NCBI GenBank assembly: GCA_022578605.1
Contig: MU394060.1
Location: 310,001-374,000 of the forward strand
Reading direction: 5' to 3'
Length of the DNA stretch: 64,000 bases
Source: Camillea tinctor
Taxonomy: Eukaryota; Ascomycota; Sordariomycetes; Xylariales; Xylariaceae
Part shown: positions 34,570-46,870 of the stretch, in pieces
Position numbering within the stretch: position 1 is the first letter of the stretch
Layout: the number at the start of each line of letters is the position of its first letter
Notes under the pieces: generated by a model
The model's input: only the letters and a program-made list of their open reading frames with translations
Told to the model about the DNA's origin: nothing
Database searches by the model: none
Program-made: the position numbers and the translations under genes

Positions 34570-36970
34570 TCTTATTTGGACGTCATCAATACATGTCACA
34601 GTACCTGCTTAGTTACCAGTCTGAGAACCGTTGTGAAGAGAGAGGCGGAAGTGTCGGAAAGGTGGGAGCGGAATGTGGAGGTGTAAGTTCTAAAGTTGTT
34701 TAGAGATGGATTAGCTAAGACTAAGTTACACCACCTACGTATTTACTACGTACTTACCTACCAATTTAGGTAATTGTGAAGCTTAACTCCGCCCAACTCT
34801 GCCAAGCTCCGCAGCTCGCACCGCCACATTAACCCAATTTGGAATGCTAGCTTGAGGTTGCAACGAATCAAGTGTTGTGCGTTTGACAGCTTGGCAGCTC
34901 TGAGTCTCCACTTAAGCCTCTTTGTGGTCCTCTTACCCACTCTAATTTGTTGCTGATGGATGCGTATAGGCAGTGTAATACTAGTACTTACATATATATA
35001 CGTAGTGTCTAATGTATGCCCTGCATAATCAATCTATCTGCATCTGGGACTTTAATCTAGGTAAGTGGACTTTAGTCTCGAAAAACTCAAGCGTCGAAAA
35101 AGTTCAAAGACCAAAACCTATGAATACGCTAACGAGCTGGATATTTGAAATTGATCTTAGACCTTGATTATGACATGAACTCTTGCATGTAAGGTCGTGA
35201 TTGGGTAATTGAGATCAACCACAACCAACCTACATGTTGACGGCCGTACCGATATATATGTATAAGATATAGTTTACTATAGGTTATATACTTCAGCCAA
35301 GCTGTCTTATAATTGCCGAAAATAGCAACTTCATACAAAACACATTCGATATTGGTGTATTTAATATTTATTTAATATTGTATGTAAACCAGGCAACCTA
35401 TACGATAAGGTCTTATGTATTCAAGGACTTACATAGCAAGGACTATTTTGTTTACAAAATACGTAAGCCCGTTGTATACGTTGCATACTTCTTGCGTGAG
35501 CTAGGCACCTTGATGCTTGATTAGAGTATTGCATATGATATACTATACTGGTATAACCTATATGTTGAAATTATCGAAATCTATTTCAATTATATTACAA
35601 TTCGTATACTCGATAAGTCTAGAACTAGAACCGTCACCCTGAAGATCAGGTAGCCTCATACATAGCCTCGTTTGTTTCACTACTACTTCTTCAGTGGCTC
35701 TTGACTGGGTAGGCTAGGAAACTCATCGTGGTCATTGGGCCTTTTTTTCACGCCACGGATATTGAGTGGATGGTGGGAGGGTCCCCTAGCAGCCCAGCAT
35801 GCGGCAGCCCAGCCGGAGCAGGAGAATTCAATTGGCCTTACGGGCTATATACTTAAGGCTGCATGGCAGGAATGACGATGTAACGCCCTAAGAATCCGGG
35901 GTTACGAACTGTATACCCAAACTTAGTGACGCAAAGATGGGGGCCTCCAGGGGCAGGCCTGTTATGAAATCAGACGGGTCCATTATACCCATGTTAGTCT
36001 AAGGCGCGACTATCAACAAGAACCGCGCTAGAGCCTTTGTCGCGTCCATATCATCCCATCGACATGGATTTTTGTTGGTACTAGTATCTCGTATATTTCT
36101 AGTGTAGTTGAGGCTCTCTTATCTTCCTATTATTACATCTCTGTTATGTGCTAAGAACATATTTGTCCAGCTGCATATTGGTAGGGGCGTACCAGGTAAG
36201 AGGGTTCAGCTCTCCCGATCCAGTCCAGCCTCCGGAAGCATCAACCAAGCCACCCGGTGCTAACAGAGCCCTCTACTGGCTGTTCATGTGCAGTAGCAGG
36301 ATGACGACAGCCATCATGAACTTCTAACTAGCGAATCACGCAAGAATATGCGTAAGGCTACAGGAATGGATCTGATCTGATCTCTGTTCTGCAGTCGAGC
36401 TGAACATGGGCTAGGATATTGATTCGTTCCAACCGCATTCCCTTCCTCCGCGGATTCCGCTTCCCCAGCCAATCAATTAGCAATCCGTCAACGATATAGG
36501 AAGGACATAAATTTCAACTGTATTAGTTCTCCTTCTACGGTGACCTCTAGAAGTATGCTGCGCCCCCTGTCTAGATAATGTCGTTATCCATGCCTTTTCG
36601 TGCCTGCACTCATCTACCGACAAGATCACCCCAAGTCTATTCCCGGAACCCCCAAAGCCTATATGCCCAGAAACAGCAACAGAACAAGAAAACCAAACCC
36701 CTATGTTCGCCCCTAAACCGGTGTTTTGGTGCCCCACGCCAGCGATCCCAGAATGCTATGCCTGCCCGAAAGTGCTAATATCCCGAATGAACCAGATTCC
36801 AGCCTACAGCAGCAGAAGACCATACGCCTTTGCAAACCCCTATAAATATGAAACAGGGACAGCCGCGTTGGGCCAAGCTTTCATTCGCCGTACGTCGCTT
36901 AGGAGAACCACGTCAGCAGGGAGGAGCAACACCGAAATCGGCAAGATTCCGACTCACGAGTGATGGGCTT
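34570..36970. other. Intergenic, partly AT-rich region upstream of the transcription factor
   Basis: No gene is supportable. The part from about 35,100 to 35,660 is strongly AT-rich with abundant TA and few GC-rich words, as seen in decayed or RIP-affected repeats. A segment beginning TGTAACGCCC at 35,879 and a TATTACA end at 36,137 resemble LTR ends, but no matching target duplication is present. The part around 36,480-36,970 is more balanced in composition but holds only short frames. Confidence 0.5.
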
Positions 36971-37221
36971 TTAGCCAACGTAAGTGCCACAATATCCACA
37001 GCACCGCCCGGGTAGAACCCAAACCTCAGACCCATTGGCCTGGCATGTCGGGCAACGCTTTCCCGGAGCCTTGAGATAGATGGTTAGAGACGAGGCGCTG
37101 AGCATACAAGCTGGAAAGAGGCTCTACGTACGGTTCCAGAAGACATGTTCACCAGCTCGCAGCTGTGACTAGTTGCTTGAAGGGTAAGGTCCTTGTTATT
37201 TGACTCAACGCTGAAGGCCAT
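36971..37221 (-). CDS. 62-residue zinc-ribbon-like microprotein (CxxC...CxxC)
   Basis: A two-exon small gene is proposed, with exons 37221-37132 and 37069-36971 joined in phase 0 across a 62-nt intron. The intron has a GTACGT donor, a TCTAAC branch site and an AAG acceptor. The product starts MAFSVESNNK and ends CGYCGTYVG. The second exon encodes GKRCPTCQANGSEVWVLPGR followed by CCGYCG, so two CxxC knuckles about 14 residues apart could bind one zinc ion. The density of Cys/Gly/Pro in a short exon, the clean splice signals and a stop directly after the second knuckle support a real gene. An internal start (MSSGT) would leave a 37-residue core. I cannot assign a function; zinc ribbons of this size often act in protein or RNA contacts. 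It is oriented like the transcription factor, 2.4 kb from its start. Confidence 0.68.
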
Positions 37222-40200
37222 GATGGAAGCTTAAGTGGTGGTATGTATACGTTTATATATGTGTGTATGTATATATGTATGTTTGTATGTATTTTCAATG
37301 CAATGATAAATGGCAGAGGGAACCCTTAAAAGGTCAAGAGGTGACGTTAGCGAGGAGGAAAAGGGGAAAGGAGGGAGCAAATGAGAATGGTGAACTGAGT
37401 GAATGAGCTCATATGGGTCTCAGGGAGATATTTATGTGCTTTTGTTTTTCTGGGCCGGCGACGGTAGACGGACAAGGACCAGGTGTATACAAGTAAGAAA
37501 GAGCAAATCCGAACGATCATATTTCTTACTCGCCGGTCACCTACGTACTGTGCCGGGGTCAGGGGAGCTACTCGGCATCTGATATGTATCCGCCTTTAAA
37601 GACCGTGGAACCTGCGAGGACATGCAATAAGCCGTTTGTCAGTCGAGGAAGGGGGGAGAGAGAAAAAAAAAGTCGAGGGGAAGCATCAATGGCGTCAACG
37701 GGTACGTATGTAGTCAGGGTTCACGAAGGTCGAGAACAAAGCGGGTTGCAGTAGCACGACACGAGAAGTTCATTATTCCCCCGGGGGGTGGCTCCAAGAA
37801 AGAGACAGATGGATCTGGATATTCACAAGAAACAAGCCAAGTGGGGTTGGGAGTCAAGGGTAAAACGTGGACCAGACACACAATCAGCCACTTGGCACTT
37901 CAGCAATGTCTGTTTCGTAGTGGCGGATAGAGAGCCCGCGCGTGATACGACTAGACTGGCATCGGAAACGCGATCCTGGAAGGTGAGGACCGTGTGGCCC
38001 GGGAAGGCGTTGAGATGAGAGGGAGGAAGCAAGAGAGAGTAAGAGAGGGACAGAGACATAAGCAGTTGATATAGACGGTATATTAGCGTATACTGGGTAC
38101 GCTCAGCGTAGTATATAACATATAATACATCTTCAATGCAACTTCGTTCACTCGGAACATTCGATTAAAGAAAAGACGAATTGGAAACCTAGAAAAGATA
38201 CACGAAGAGAGATAGCGTGTGTATGCGGCGTGGCTTTGGAAAATGTGACTATGTAACCTAAGACTAAGATAGATGTAGGTGTGTACTGGGTAAAGAGGTG
38301 TAATGAAAAGAATGACGGCAGAACAAGACATGAGAGAGGCGTAACCTAATGGTGTAGGTACACAAGTATCCCTTTTCCAGGGGGTGAACTACATACAGTA
38401 ATGAATGGAGAGGGGGAGGGGGGTGAGGGGAGGGGAGGTTGACAGGGGATGTTCGGATTTCCTTAAGGATTGGTTAGTGTAGTGGATGTAGAAGGACCCA
38501 GCTTCCAGGTTAACTCTATGCTTGCCAAGGTGCTTGATCCCAAGCGTACGGGTCCCTTAAGGCCGCTAAAAAAGGAAAAGGAAAAAAAGAAGGAAAAAAA
38601 GAAAAAAACAACTTTTCCCACCCCCACAGACCAGAACCTGGTAGATAATCGAACAGGGAAAAAGGCGAAATATATTTAATTATGAAAGTCTATTGTCTTC
38701 CGGGGGCCTTGCTTGATAATTTAGTTGTACGGCTTTCTGCTTCTCCTTTGGTTCTGGTTCTCTATTCCTTTTTTTCCTTCTTTTTTTTTCTTTTTCTTCT
38801 TTTCTGGTTTCGAGAACGTACACCCCTACCACCCCCCTCTCTTTTGTCTCTTACCCCCCTCATAATCCCCCCTTAGTATATGCCTGTCTATACATGTATA
38901 TAACTTACTTACACTATTTCAAGTATACATTTCCACATATGTACACGTTCTCGACCTGTCAAACCGTCAAATTCAAACCAACCCCCCATCACCCTTTTCC
39001 CCTCCCCCCTTTTAGACCCCCGTTCTTTCAATACCCTATACTTACCCCCCATTTCCGGTGCTGCCGCGTGAAGTATGATAAACCTGTACCCAAAATAAAA
39101 ACAAAAATAATATATACTTGTAGAAGATTTAAAAAAAAACAAAATAACCTTCTTAGCATTGCATTGCATCTCCGATATGTCTCTCTTTCATCATATATAC
39201 CCCCCTCCCCCCCATCATTTTACCTATGCATAGCGTTTTACTTATATACATATACTTGCAGCTCCGTAAAACATGTGACTAAGTTAACCAGGTTACTTTT
39301 TATAAAAATAAAATACAAAATATCCAATGTATTTTTCTCTGTCTATTCGGATATCGCCTTGAGTCTAGCGTCTAGAATTTCCTTGCAGTCAGTCTATTGT
39401 AAGCAGTAGCTCACGGAAAAAGACGAACCGGACTTACAAGGGCTGGAGAACAGATCTATCGCATTTGTTATAGTATGTATCACGTACATCTTATTCAAGG
39501 GTCTCGCAAAGTCCTCCGCTATGAGGGTAGTGCTACTGCTCGTCTTGTTCAGCTAAGCTATTTCTTGTCAATATTAGAGACAATTATTATTATGTACCTA
39601 GGTAGTTACATACCTAACACTACCTAACGCCATGTCATGTACTGCTGATCATTTACTTCTTGCTTCACCCCACGCTCATTCCCACACCCTCGTCCTCTCT
39701 TAGTCTATTTGCCTATCTGCCATTTGAAAAAAAAAAACCCCCAAAAAACAAAAATAAAAATAAAAACAAAAACAAAAAATAAAGGATCTCATTCTCATTG
39801 ATGCGGCTACTATGTGACCAACCAGCCAACCTCCCACCCCCATTAGGACAAACCCCCGTTATTAGTTCGCTCTTATAGTCCACGGCTGCAATACTATACA
39901 GGTATTCATCGTCATTCCCACTATCGTCATAAGCAATCATCATATCACCAAGATAAGTCCGTAGCACCGGGCTCCCATCAGTCCCCGTTCGGTGGAGTCT
40001 CTACGGCATTCAACCCAACGATTCCTGGTATAGTCTAATGAAGGACCGCGGCGGACAGGGCCCTTTTCTATCTAAGACTGTACTCACGGCGGCCTTTATT
40101 GCATCCCGTCTGACCTTCATCCGGTCTTAGTGGTTTACCTGAAAAAAAAACTCCTTGGCAACGGCCCACCCCGGACCTCTTGCTTTCCTTTTTTTTCTTC

Positions 40201-40290
40201 TGACCGCTCTCAACACTCTACCTTTCACCGGTTCCTACACCGGTCAGCCGTGCTCTGTTTCTCCTATCTAGTGTCCAATCAATCGACCAA

Positions 40291-40312
40291 GTCCATGTCC
40301 ATGTCCATGTCC
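40291..40312. repeat. GTCCAT hexamer repeat
   Basis: Three complete GTCCAT units plus a partial fourth stand in tandem in the gene-poor region. Confidence 0.85.
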
Positions 40313-42390
40313 CTCTGCTCGGTCGTCAGTCAGTCAAGTCAAACCGTCACGTTCTACCGGACCATTCCGACGACGACGCATTGAAACATCGGGCGCACAA
40401 CATTCGAGGCTCGGGACAAGGCTGAGCTAGAGAGGGTAATATCGCTATGGTTCCTGTTTTGTTTTGACGCTAATAATGGCCTCATCCGCCAGAGCCAGGG
40501 GGTGTGATCCATCCTGCTTTGGGTAATACCTTGGAATATTCCAGTTCCTATGGGGCTAGAATTCGAATAAATGATGCCCGCTTTCGACAACTCCGAAGTG
40601 TTGTTTCAGCATGACTGTCGACGGTCCCGGCACTCTCAGGGACGGGGGCCCCTTGTCCGTTTTGACACTTTTCCAGCCGTATATACCTGGTTTCGAATTT
40701 GCCTGTACCGCTGATCAACTGTTGAGATATGATGGACGACGTGCTGAAAGGGTCCTTGCATATTAGCAATTATGCGGTTGTGGTGTGTTCAGCTCCGTGT
40801 GGTGGGTGCGAAAAGTCATATCAATTATGACTGATCACATACAACCTACACACACATACACATACACACTGCTTCCACATGCACCCAGGAACCCACTCTG
40901 CTAGCATTTGAGGGTAACACCCGAACATCAAGGCAGAGCTGCATGTCTCGCAAAATTCTCGCTCCACTCGCTAGGAGGCAATTGCTGCGATTGGGAAATG
41001 CAGCTCCCGAGACCGAGAGAAATCAGCGAGATCATAGCATCTGTCACCTATCACTCACTAGCAACGCCACAATAAGATGTATCAACGGCAGCATCAGCAC
41101 TATCTACCACTAGAGAGGCAAACAGAGCATTGCTCTCCTGAGTGACAAACAGAGGTCGGGGCAAGCAAGGATCTAACCTAGGCAGCTAAGCTATCTAGTG
41201 TAGCGATGCTCGTCGATATCACCATCTTGGGAGAGAAGGGCGGGGGGGAAGGGAAGGGTTTGTTGCGCATGCCGGGTCGCGATAAGAAGGGCTCCTAAGG
41301 AGGAAAACTATTCGTCCAACCCGTCAAGCCCAGCCCGACATACCCATGGCAACACCATTTGAAGCTGTCCATAGTCTCGGGTCTCATATCCCTGTGGCCA
41401 CTGGCAGGAAAGGCTGGCGACACACTGGGAGCTTACAGGCTACGGTACCAATCTGCCGGGACCAATCATAGATACCTGCAAGAACACGGCAAAGTACTGC
41501 ACATCCCCCCATATGGCCCAATTCCAAGGAACCCTTCCGCCGAGTTGAACTAGCTCTCGTCTATCCCGGTTCTCGGGATGAGCCACATCGGCATAAAGCC
41601 ACCTGCTTTTGGGTCTCCTCCCAGGGCGACATGATATAGTTTCTTGTGACGACCTATGCTATTTCTTCAGAGGCGTTCGTCGCATGTTTCTTCTGATCAT
41701 CGAGGGGACGTCCCGTCCCGTCCCTTCAGGGGTTCTGTTAAATAATATGGTGTATTTAACCCCTTACTAGTTGCTATAAGGATATGTATACTATCTATTA
41801 TGATACTGTTTCTTTTTTTTCCTCTATATTTTCTCCTATGAGCTTCGAGAAATCTGCTGGGGTCGAGTCGAGGCGACTTGTCACTCGTCACTCGTCACTT
41901 GTCACTCCGGAGGCGGGAACGAGGAGGAATAAGCAGGTAGGTAAGTCTCTGCGATCAGGGAAGCTCTGTAACAGAGACCGTGTGTGATGCTAGAATCAGA
42001 TGTTGCAATAAATAGCCTTGTATAAATGCATCTTCAAGACTGGCATTCTGCAGCTCCCCGATACATTGCATATGTAGATTGTATGAGAAACCCGGTCAAG
42101 GATTGTTGCACAACAGCGAAGCGTTCAAGTCCCTTTCCATGCATGCAGGGCATGGATTGGGCATGGACATGGGCATAGACATACATACATACACACTTAC
42201 ATATATATATATACACATACTGTACAGCAGGCTAGGTGAACGTCTGCCAGTTTGTCCTATTAGATGGGGGCATACGCCAGCAGGATCGCATTGTTGAATC
42301 ATTTATGGTAAAAATCCTCGTCCGGGATTAACCCAACCCCGTCAGCTTTTGGCATGGCGTTCTTATGTACGTTCTTCAAGCCACGACATT

Positions 42391-42411
42391 CCCCCGTCCC
42401 CCGTCCCCCGT
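42391..42411. repeat. CCCCCGT heptamer repeat
   Basis: Three perfect CCCCCGT units occur in tandem. Confidence 0.85.
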
Positions 42412-43404
42412 GAGGCTCCCCCGGACGTTACAGCCTTGCTAGTCGTCACAATGCTACCATTGATACCCCAAATGACATGTCAAATATTCAAGTGGTCAAA
42501 GCAAAAGGAGAAAAAAAAACGTGTCCAAGGCTACTCGGCGGTTTACCTACCTTTCGCAAGTATGGACCCAGATTATGTTTAATTGTCCCCCCGTAATGTC
42601 TCACATGAACAGCGGTGGCCATGTGTCAAACATTTTTGGTTTCCTGACTAGCATTCAGCCGTTTTTGTCACCTCCAGATGCATCTCTCATGGTTACATTG
42701 CTCGGTAAAGAACTAATGCACTTTGTCTAATGAGCCTATCAGAGAGCTGTGAGCTTACCTCGACATCAGCGAGGGGAGTGAGGGGACCGGGGCTGATCAT
42801 GCTGTCCTCTGCTGTGAGGAAACATTCTCTGGGTCCTCCCATTCTAGGACAAATCAAGGTTAATCGTAGCGGGTGACTGACGCGCTTCCATTCGGAAGCT
42901 TCCCTGCTTCTATCAAACCTTCAACGCTCCACCTAATAGCTTTCTCACATATCATATCCCCCATTTAGATCGCCAGATTCTCGACAGATTATCATCAGAT
43001 CTCTACGTCTTGCATGCGGCAACACGGCAGCAATCCCTTAGCCAAAGCACTACGGAGAACGGCTCGCTTACTAGGTTCTATACTAGGATAAGTCCTATTT
43101 CATTCATATTAACCCCCCTCCAGTTTCAGACGCTGCCTCGACGAATAAGTGACGTCTAGCTCTGCGGTGTGAGCTAGACAAGAGATCCGACTAGTCAACT
43201 CGCCTGACAGCCGCACTCCCGGAAAAGGGGGGAAAGGTAAGAAAACCACCAATGATCGTATCGTGATATGTTGTCGAGGGTGACCCCTCCCCTGTATTCG
43301 GCGGTAAGTCGCTGCCCTTCTAGCAGCATACCATCGCGTTATGGACCCCCATCTATCCATCCCTCTTCTCTGTCTTGCACCCCACGCGGAAAAACATCCC
43401 GGAT

Positions 43405-43428
43405 CCCTATCCCTATCCCTATCCCTAT
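43405..43428. repeat. CCCTAT hexamer repeat
   Basis: Four perfect CCCTAT units occur in tandem and are followed by a partial unit. The unit differs from the fungal telomere unit CCCTAA and the site is internal, so it is a microsatellite. Confidence 0.9.
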
Positions 43429-46400
43429 CCTATTCTACATTATCTGTATTCTGTCGTATTTCATTTTCATTTAAAAAGAAAAAAAAGGAGCGCGCGGAAT
43501 ATTCTTTCCGTAACTTGATTTTTCCAAACTCTTCGAACTTCACGTCACGACACAACGCGACGACGCTTGAACTATAACCCGTCCATAACACAAACACCCT
43601 TCACTGGACTCGTAATCACCATCATACGTCCATACATATCACACTATGCTGCTCTCATTCTCGGTCTTTAAACCAGTTAGGCGATCGCCTTCGTCCGAGA
43701 CCGCACGCGCCAACGGCAGTTGACCAGTGGGGCTGAAAAAAAGGTCTCAGATGACATTCCACACAATGCCGACTTACTCTCGAAAAGGGGGAGAGGCAAA
43801 AGTAGACAGAGATCGGTCAGATAGGTTGCTTGGTCGCTAATTTTGAGGTTGACCATTTCCTCTCTTCCTTCCAGGTTTCTTTTCCTCTCTTCATTTCCTT
43901 CCATTGGGCGTCAATGCCTTAGTATGATTTTGTACCTACCTTAGTGGTTTGAATGGTCGGTATATTTTTGCTTCGGCCGCTCGCATAATGACATGTCACC
44001 TTACGGTCCGAGTCGGGAGAAAAAGCTTTTCCATGGCACGTCCCGGCTTTGTCGATTTTGGGGGGTGGCGCGCGCTTTCAACGTCACGTAACTTGCGGAC
44101 GGGACGGGACACCAGCCAACTACGAGAGAAGAAAAGGACAATAAAAAGGAAAAATTGCTCGATCGTCCTGAGAAAGGCGGGACCTAGAGCATGTCATCGC
44201 AATTGTATCACCGACAAACGGGAAACGGGAAAAAGAAACGGGCAGGGGGGACATCCCGCCCCTCCCATTCGTCTTACGTCTATCAATTTCCCGTGGCAGT
44301 AAAGGGGGGGTTGTAAAATATGCGCGTTGTATAGCTCCGGTCATAATCACAACCGGGAAAGATATATCGATTTACACTTTTACCTTCCTACCTACCTACC
44401 TCTTTAGAGCTATTCCGTAGCGCTTTTCCTATTGAATACAACGATGCAAAAGAGGGAAGCAGAAGTGTAATAATAGGCAAATTTCATACTCAATGAGAAA
44501 AGCCCATCATAAATCATCGAAACGACCTTCTAGCATAGATCCAAAGGCCTAGGCTCTCGTACCACTGTAAGAGATAGTCCTCATCTGAGAATCATAGGTA
44601 GTATAAGAGCTAGACACAAACAAGCACTGTATCAATGCGCTCGATTATCGAGAGACCTTCTAAAGTTGCGTACACCCCCCACCAACCGATCTAGACAGAA
44701 ACAAGCACCGGAATAGCGTGGTCAGAAGGTGTGCCACCAGATCAACACGAGACTAGACAGACTAGCGAGCGCCTTATCTCTGCCTCTTTTCTTCTTCTTT
44801 TTTACTATGTTGTGACATATCTCTCGCCCGTTATGCTGCCTGTTTCAGCCGCCCTTCCTTTCCTATCGAGACTACTGCAAGATGAACGATCGTACATGTG
44901 TGAGTGTTACGTCCATTAGATTAACCAGGGATGGTGGGGGGCATGAAGGGGAAGATAAATTCTGGATCTCCGGCAGAGTTTGCAGTATACTATCTATCTA
45001 TCGTATTATAATTAAACCAATCAACTGAAATCTTTTGACGGCACGATATATACATACACCTTGCGCGGAACTAATTCCTGGCTAGAGTCGAGGGGACAAC
45101 GGAAGAACCGAAAAGTTTAGTTTCAATGTGTGGACGGAGATAAACCCGTCGTGTCCTTAGACTGCCGTAATATTGCTTTGTGATATTCCCATTGTTTATC
45201 TCGTGGAAATCGAGTGTCGATGGGCCAGCCCAGCCTTATCTATGCGAATATGAACTCATATGCCGTGTCACTAGATCACAAGAGTCGGGAAATTCTTTTT
45301 CTCCTTTGACCTCCCCTTTTCTCTTCCCACTGTGTAATATATTACCCACAACACAGAGCTTTGCTTTTCTCTTAACCGTCTGGCTTGACCATTGTAACAC
45401 AATGTGTGATGACCATGATCATACATATACGTATGTACGTAGGTAGCTACGTCGGTAAGGTAGAAAAGAAATTACCTCGGGTGCATGTGAAGGTGAGAAT
45501 CATGGAATTCTTAAGGAATCGGGTGCTTATCTCCTTCGGAATGTAAGTAGGTAAGACAGGGAGACGCATCACAAGAAAGTCCCGCACAGATATGTATATA
45601 TGTAGGTAGGTAGATAGACAGATAGGTAGGAAGGTCAAGTTTTGTTCAACCTAGGCGGGTAGATAGGTAGTTAGGAGGTGAGTATTACTGCCCGAACAAT
45701 GAACTCGGAGGCTCTAATGGGTTGCTGGTGTCGTACTTATTTTTTTTTTCCCACTCCGTACAAGATTCTTTAGTTCTACCAAGGAGTTCTCTATTTTTGG
45801 AAGTCTAGGGGATGGAAGAGAGACAACACAAGGTAGACACGTCATCGTAGGTAGCTATATGAGTATAGACACTCATGTACGCTATAGCCTATCTTTCCGA
45901 TACACCTTGAATACGAATCTAACCCAATCAAAGGGACCGAGTTCGGTACTCTATCTGTATCTATATTCTTTTACCCCCCTATGCCTACCCATATGCATAC
46001 GTAACATCATCCCGTCTAGCCTCCTTCACGACCCTTCCCATGCATGAAAGACATGGCTATCTAGGGTATGTATGTGTATATATGTATGTAGGTACTTGCC
46101 TACCTACCCGATTCCGCCTATCTCGTGAAACATGTCACCGCACCCGTCTTACCTGCCTACCCGCCTAGCCAAGCTTTTTTTTCTTTTCTACCCGCCTGAC
46201 ACACGAGAGATACCGACGTCGCCCCAAGGGATGCGCAATCCTAACAAAACCAAGGAAGGGGGAGAAGAAAGATATAGATTATCCTACACGAGGCGAGGCC
46301 AACGAAGCTCACATGAACATAGCAGTAAGCAAGGGGGAATTTCTAAGCCGATTTACATCAGCCTTATACACTATACGCCCGCCATTTCTTCCCTTTCGCC

Positions 46401-46836
46401 TTCTCCTTCCCCCTTTTATCCCACCACCCCCTATCACAGCATATATACCACCCGTGCAACGAATATTATACTAGACACGCACCACCGCTTTCTTCACAAC
46501 GAACTCATTCCGCCATGCTCTCATGATCTACTCCTTTCGAAAGGGAAAGGAAACCAGTTCTGTGTCCTCTTCTCCTCTTCGCCACACATAATCATCATCT
46601 GTTCCGCCCCCGTAGCACCAGAGTAGCGGTCTCGAATCTTTCTGACTTTGGACATATCATCCGACCGCCGTTGTGGGAGCATCGTGTCTATCCGGACACA
46701 CGTCCGTGGTGAGGGTATCCGATCCATCCGTTCACCCGGCCGTCTGTACATCAGCGATGGGGCTCGCCGGTTTCGTTTCTTCTCTGTATTCCTGTCTGCC
46801 GTCTCGTGTAAGCATGCATACCCAAACCCACACGCA

Positions 46837-46870
46837 CATACATACATACATACATACATACATACATACA
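46837..46870. repeat. CATA tetranucleotide microsatellite
   Basis: About 8.5 perfect CATA units occur in the gene-poor region. They account for the Tyr-Ile-His-Thr peptide seen in one overlapping frame. Confidence 0.95.

Noticed and set aside
41359..41553. Frame with a signal-peptide-like start (KLSIVSGLISLWPL)
   Set aside because: It begins with TTG, has no upstream ATG in frame and no similarity or second exon that I could find.
43405..43428. Telomere-like CCCTAT repeat
   Set aside because: It differs from CCCTAA, has only four units and lies inside the window between ordinary sequence, so it is a microsatellite.
46132..46626. ATG ORF of 164 codons on the plus strand
   Set aside because: It reads through C/T-rich and simple sequence and yields a Pro/Ser/Thr-rich peptide without domain signatures.
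46837..46870. CRISPR-like array
   Set aside because: Tandem repeats here and elsewhere have no spacers, and the organism is a fungus.
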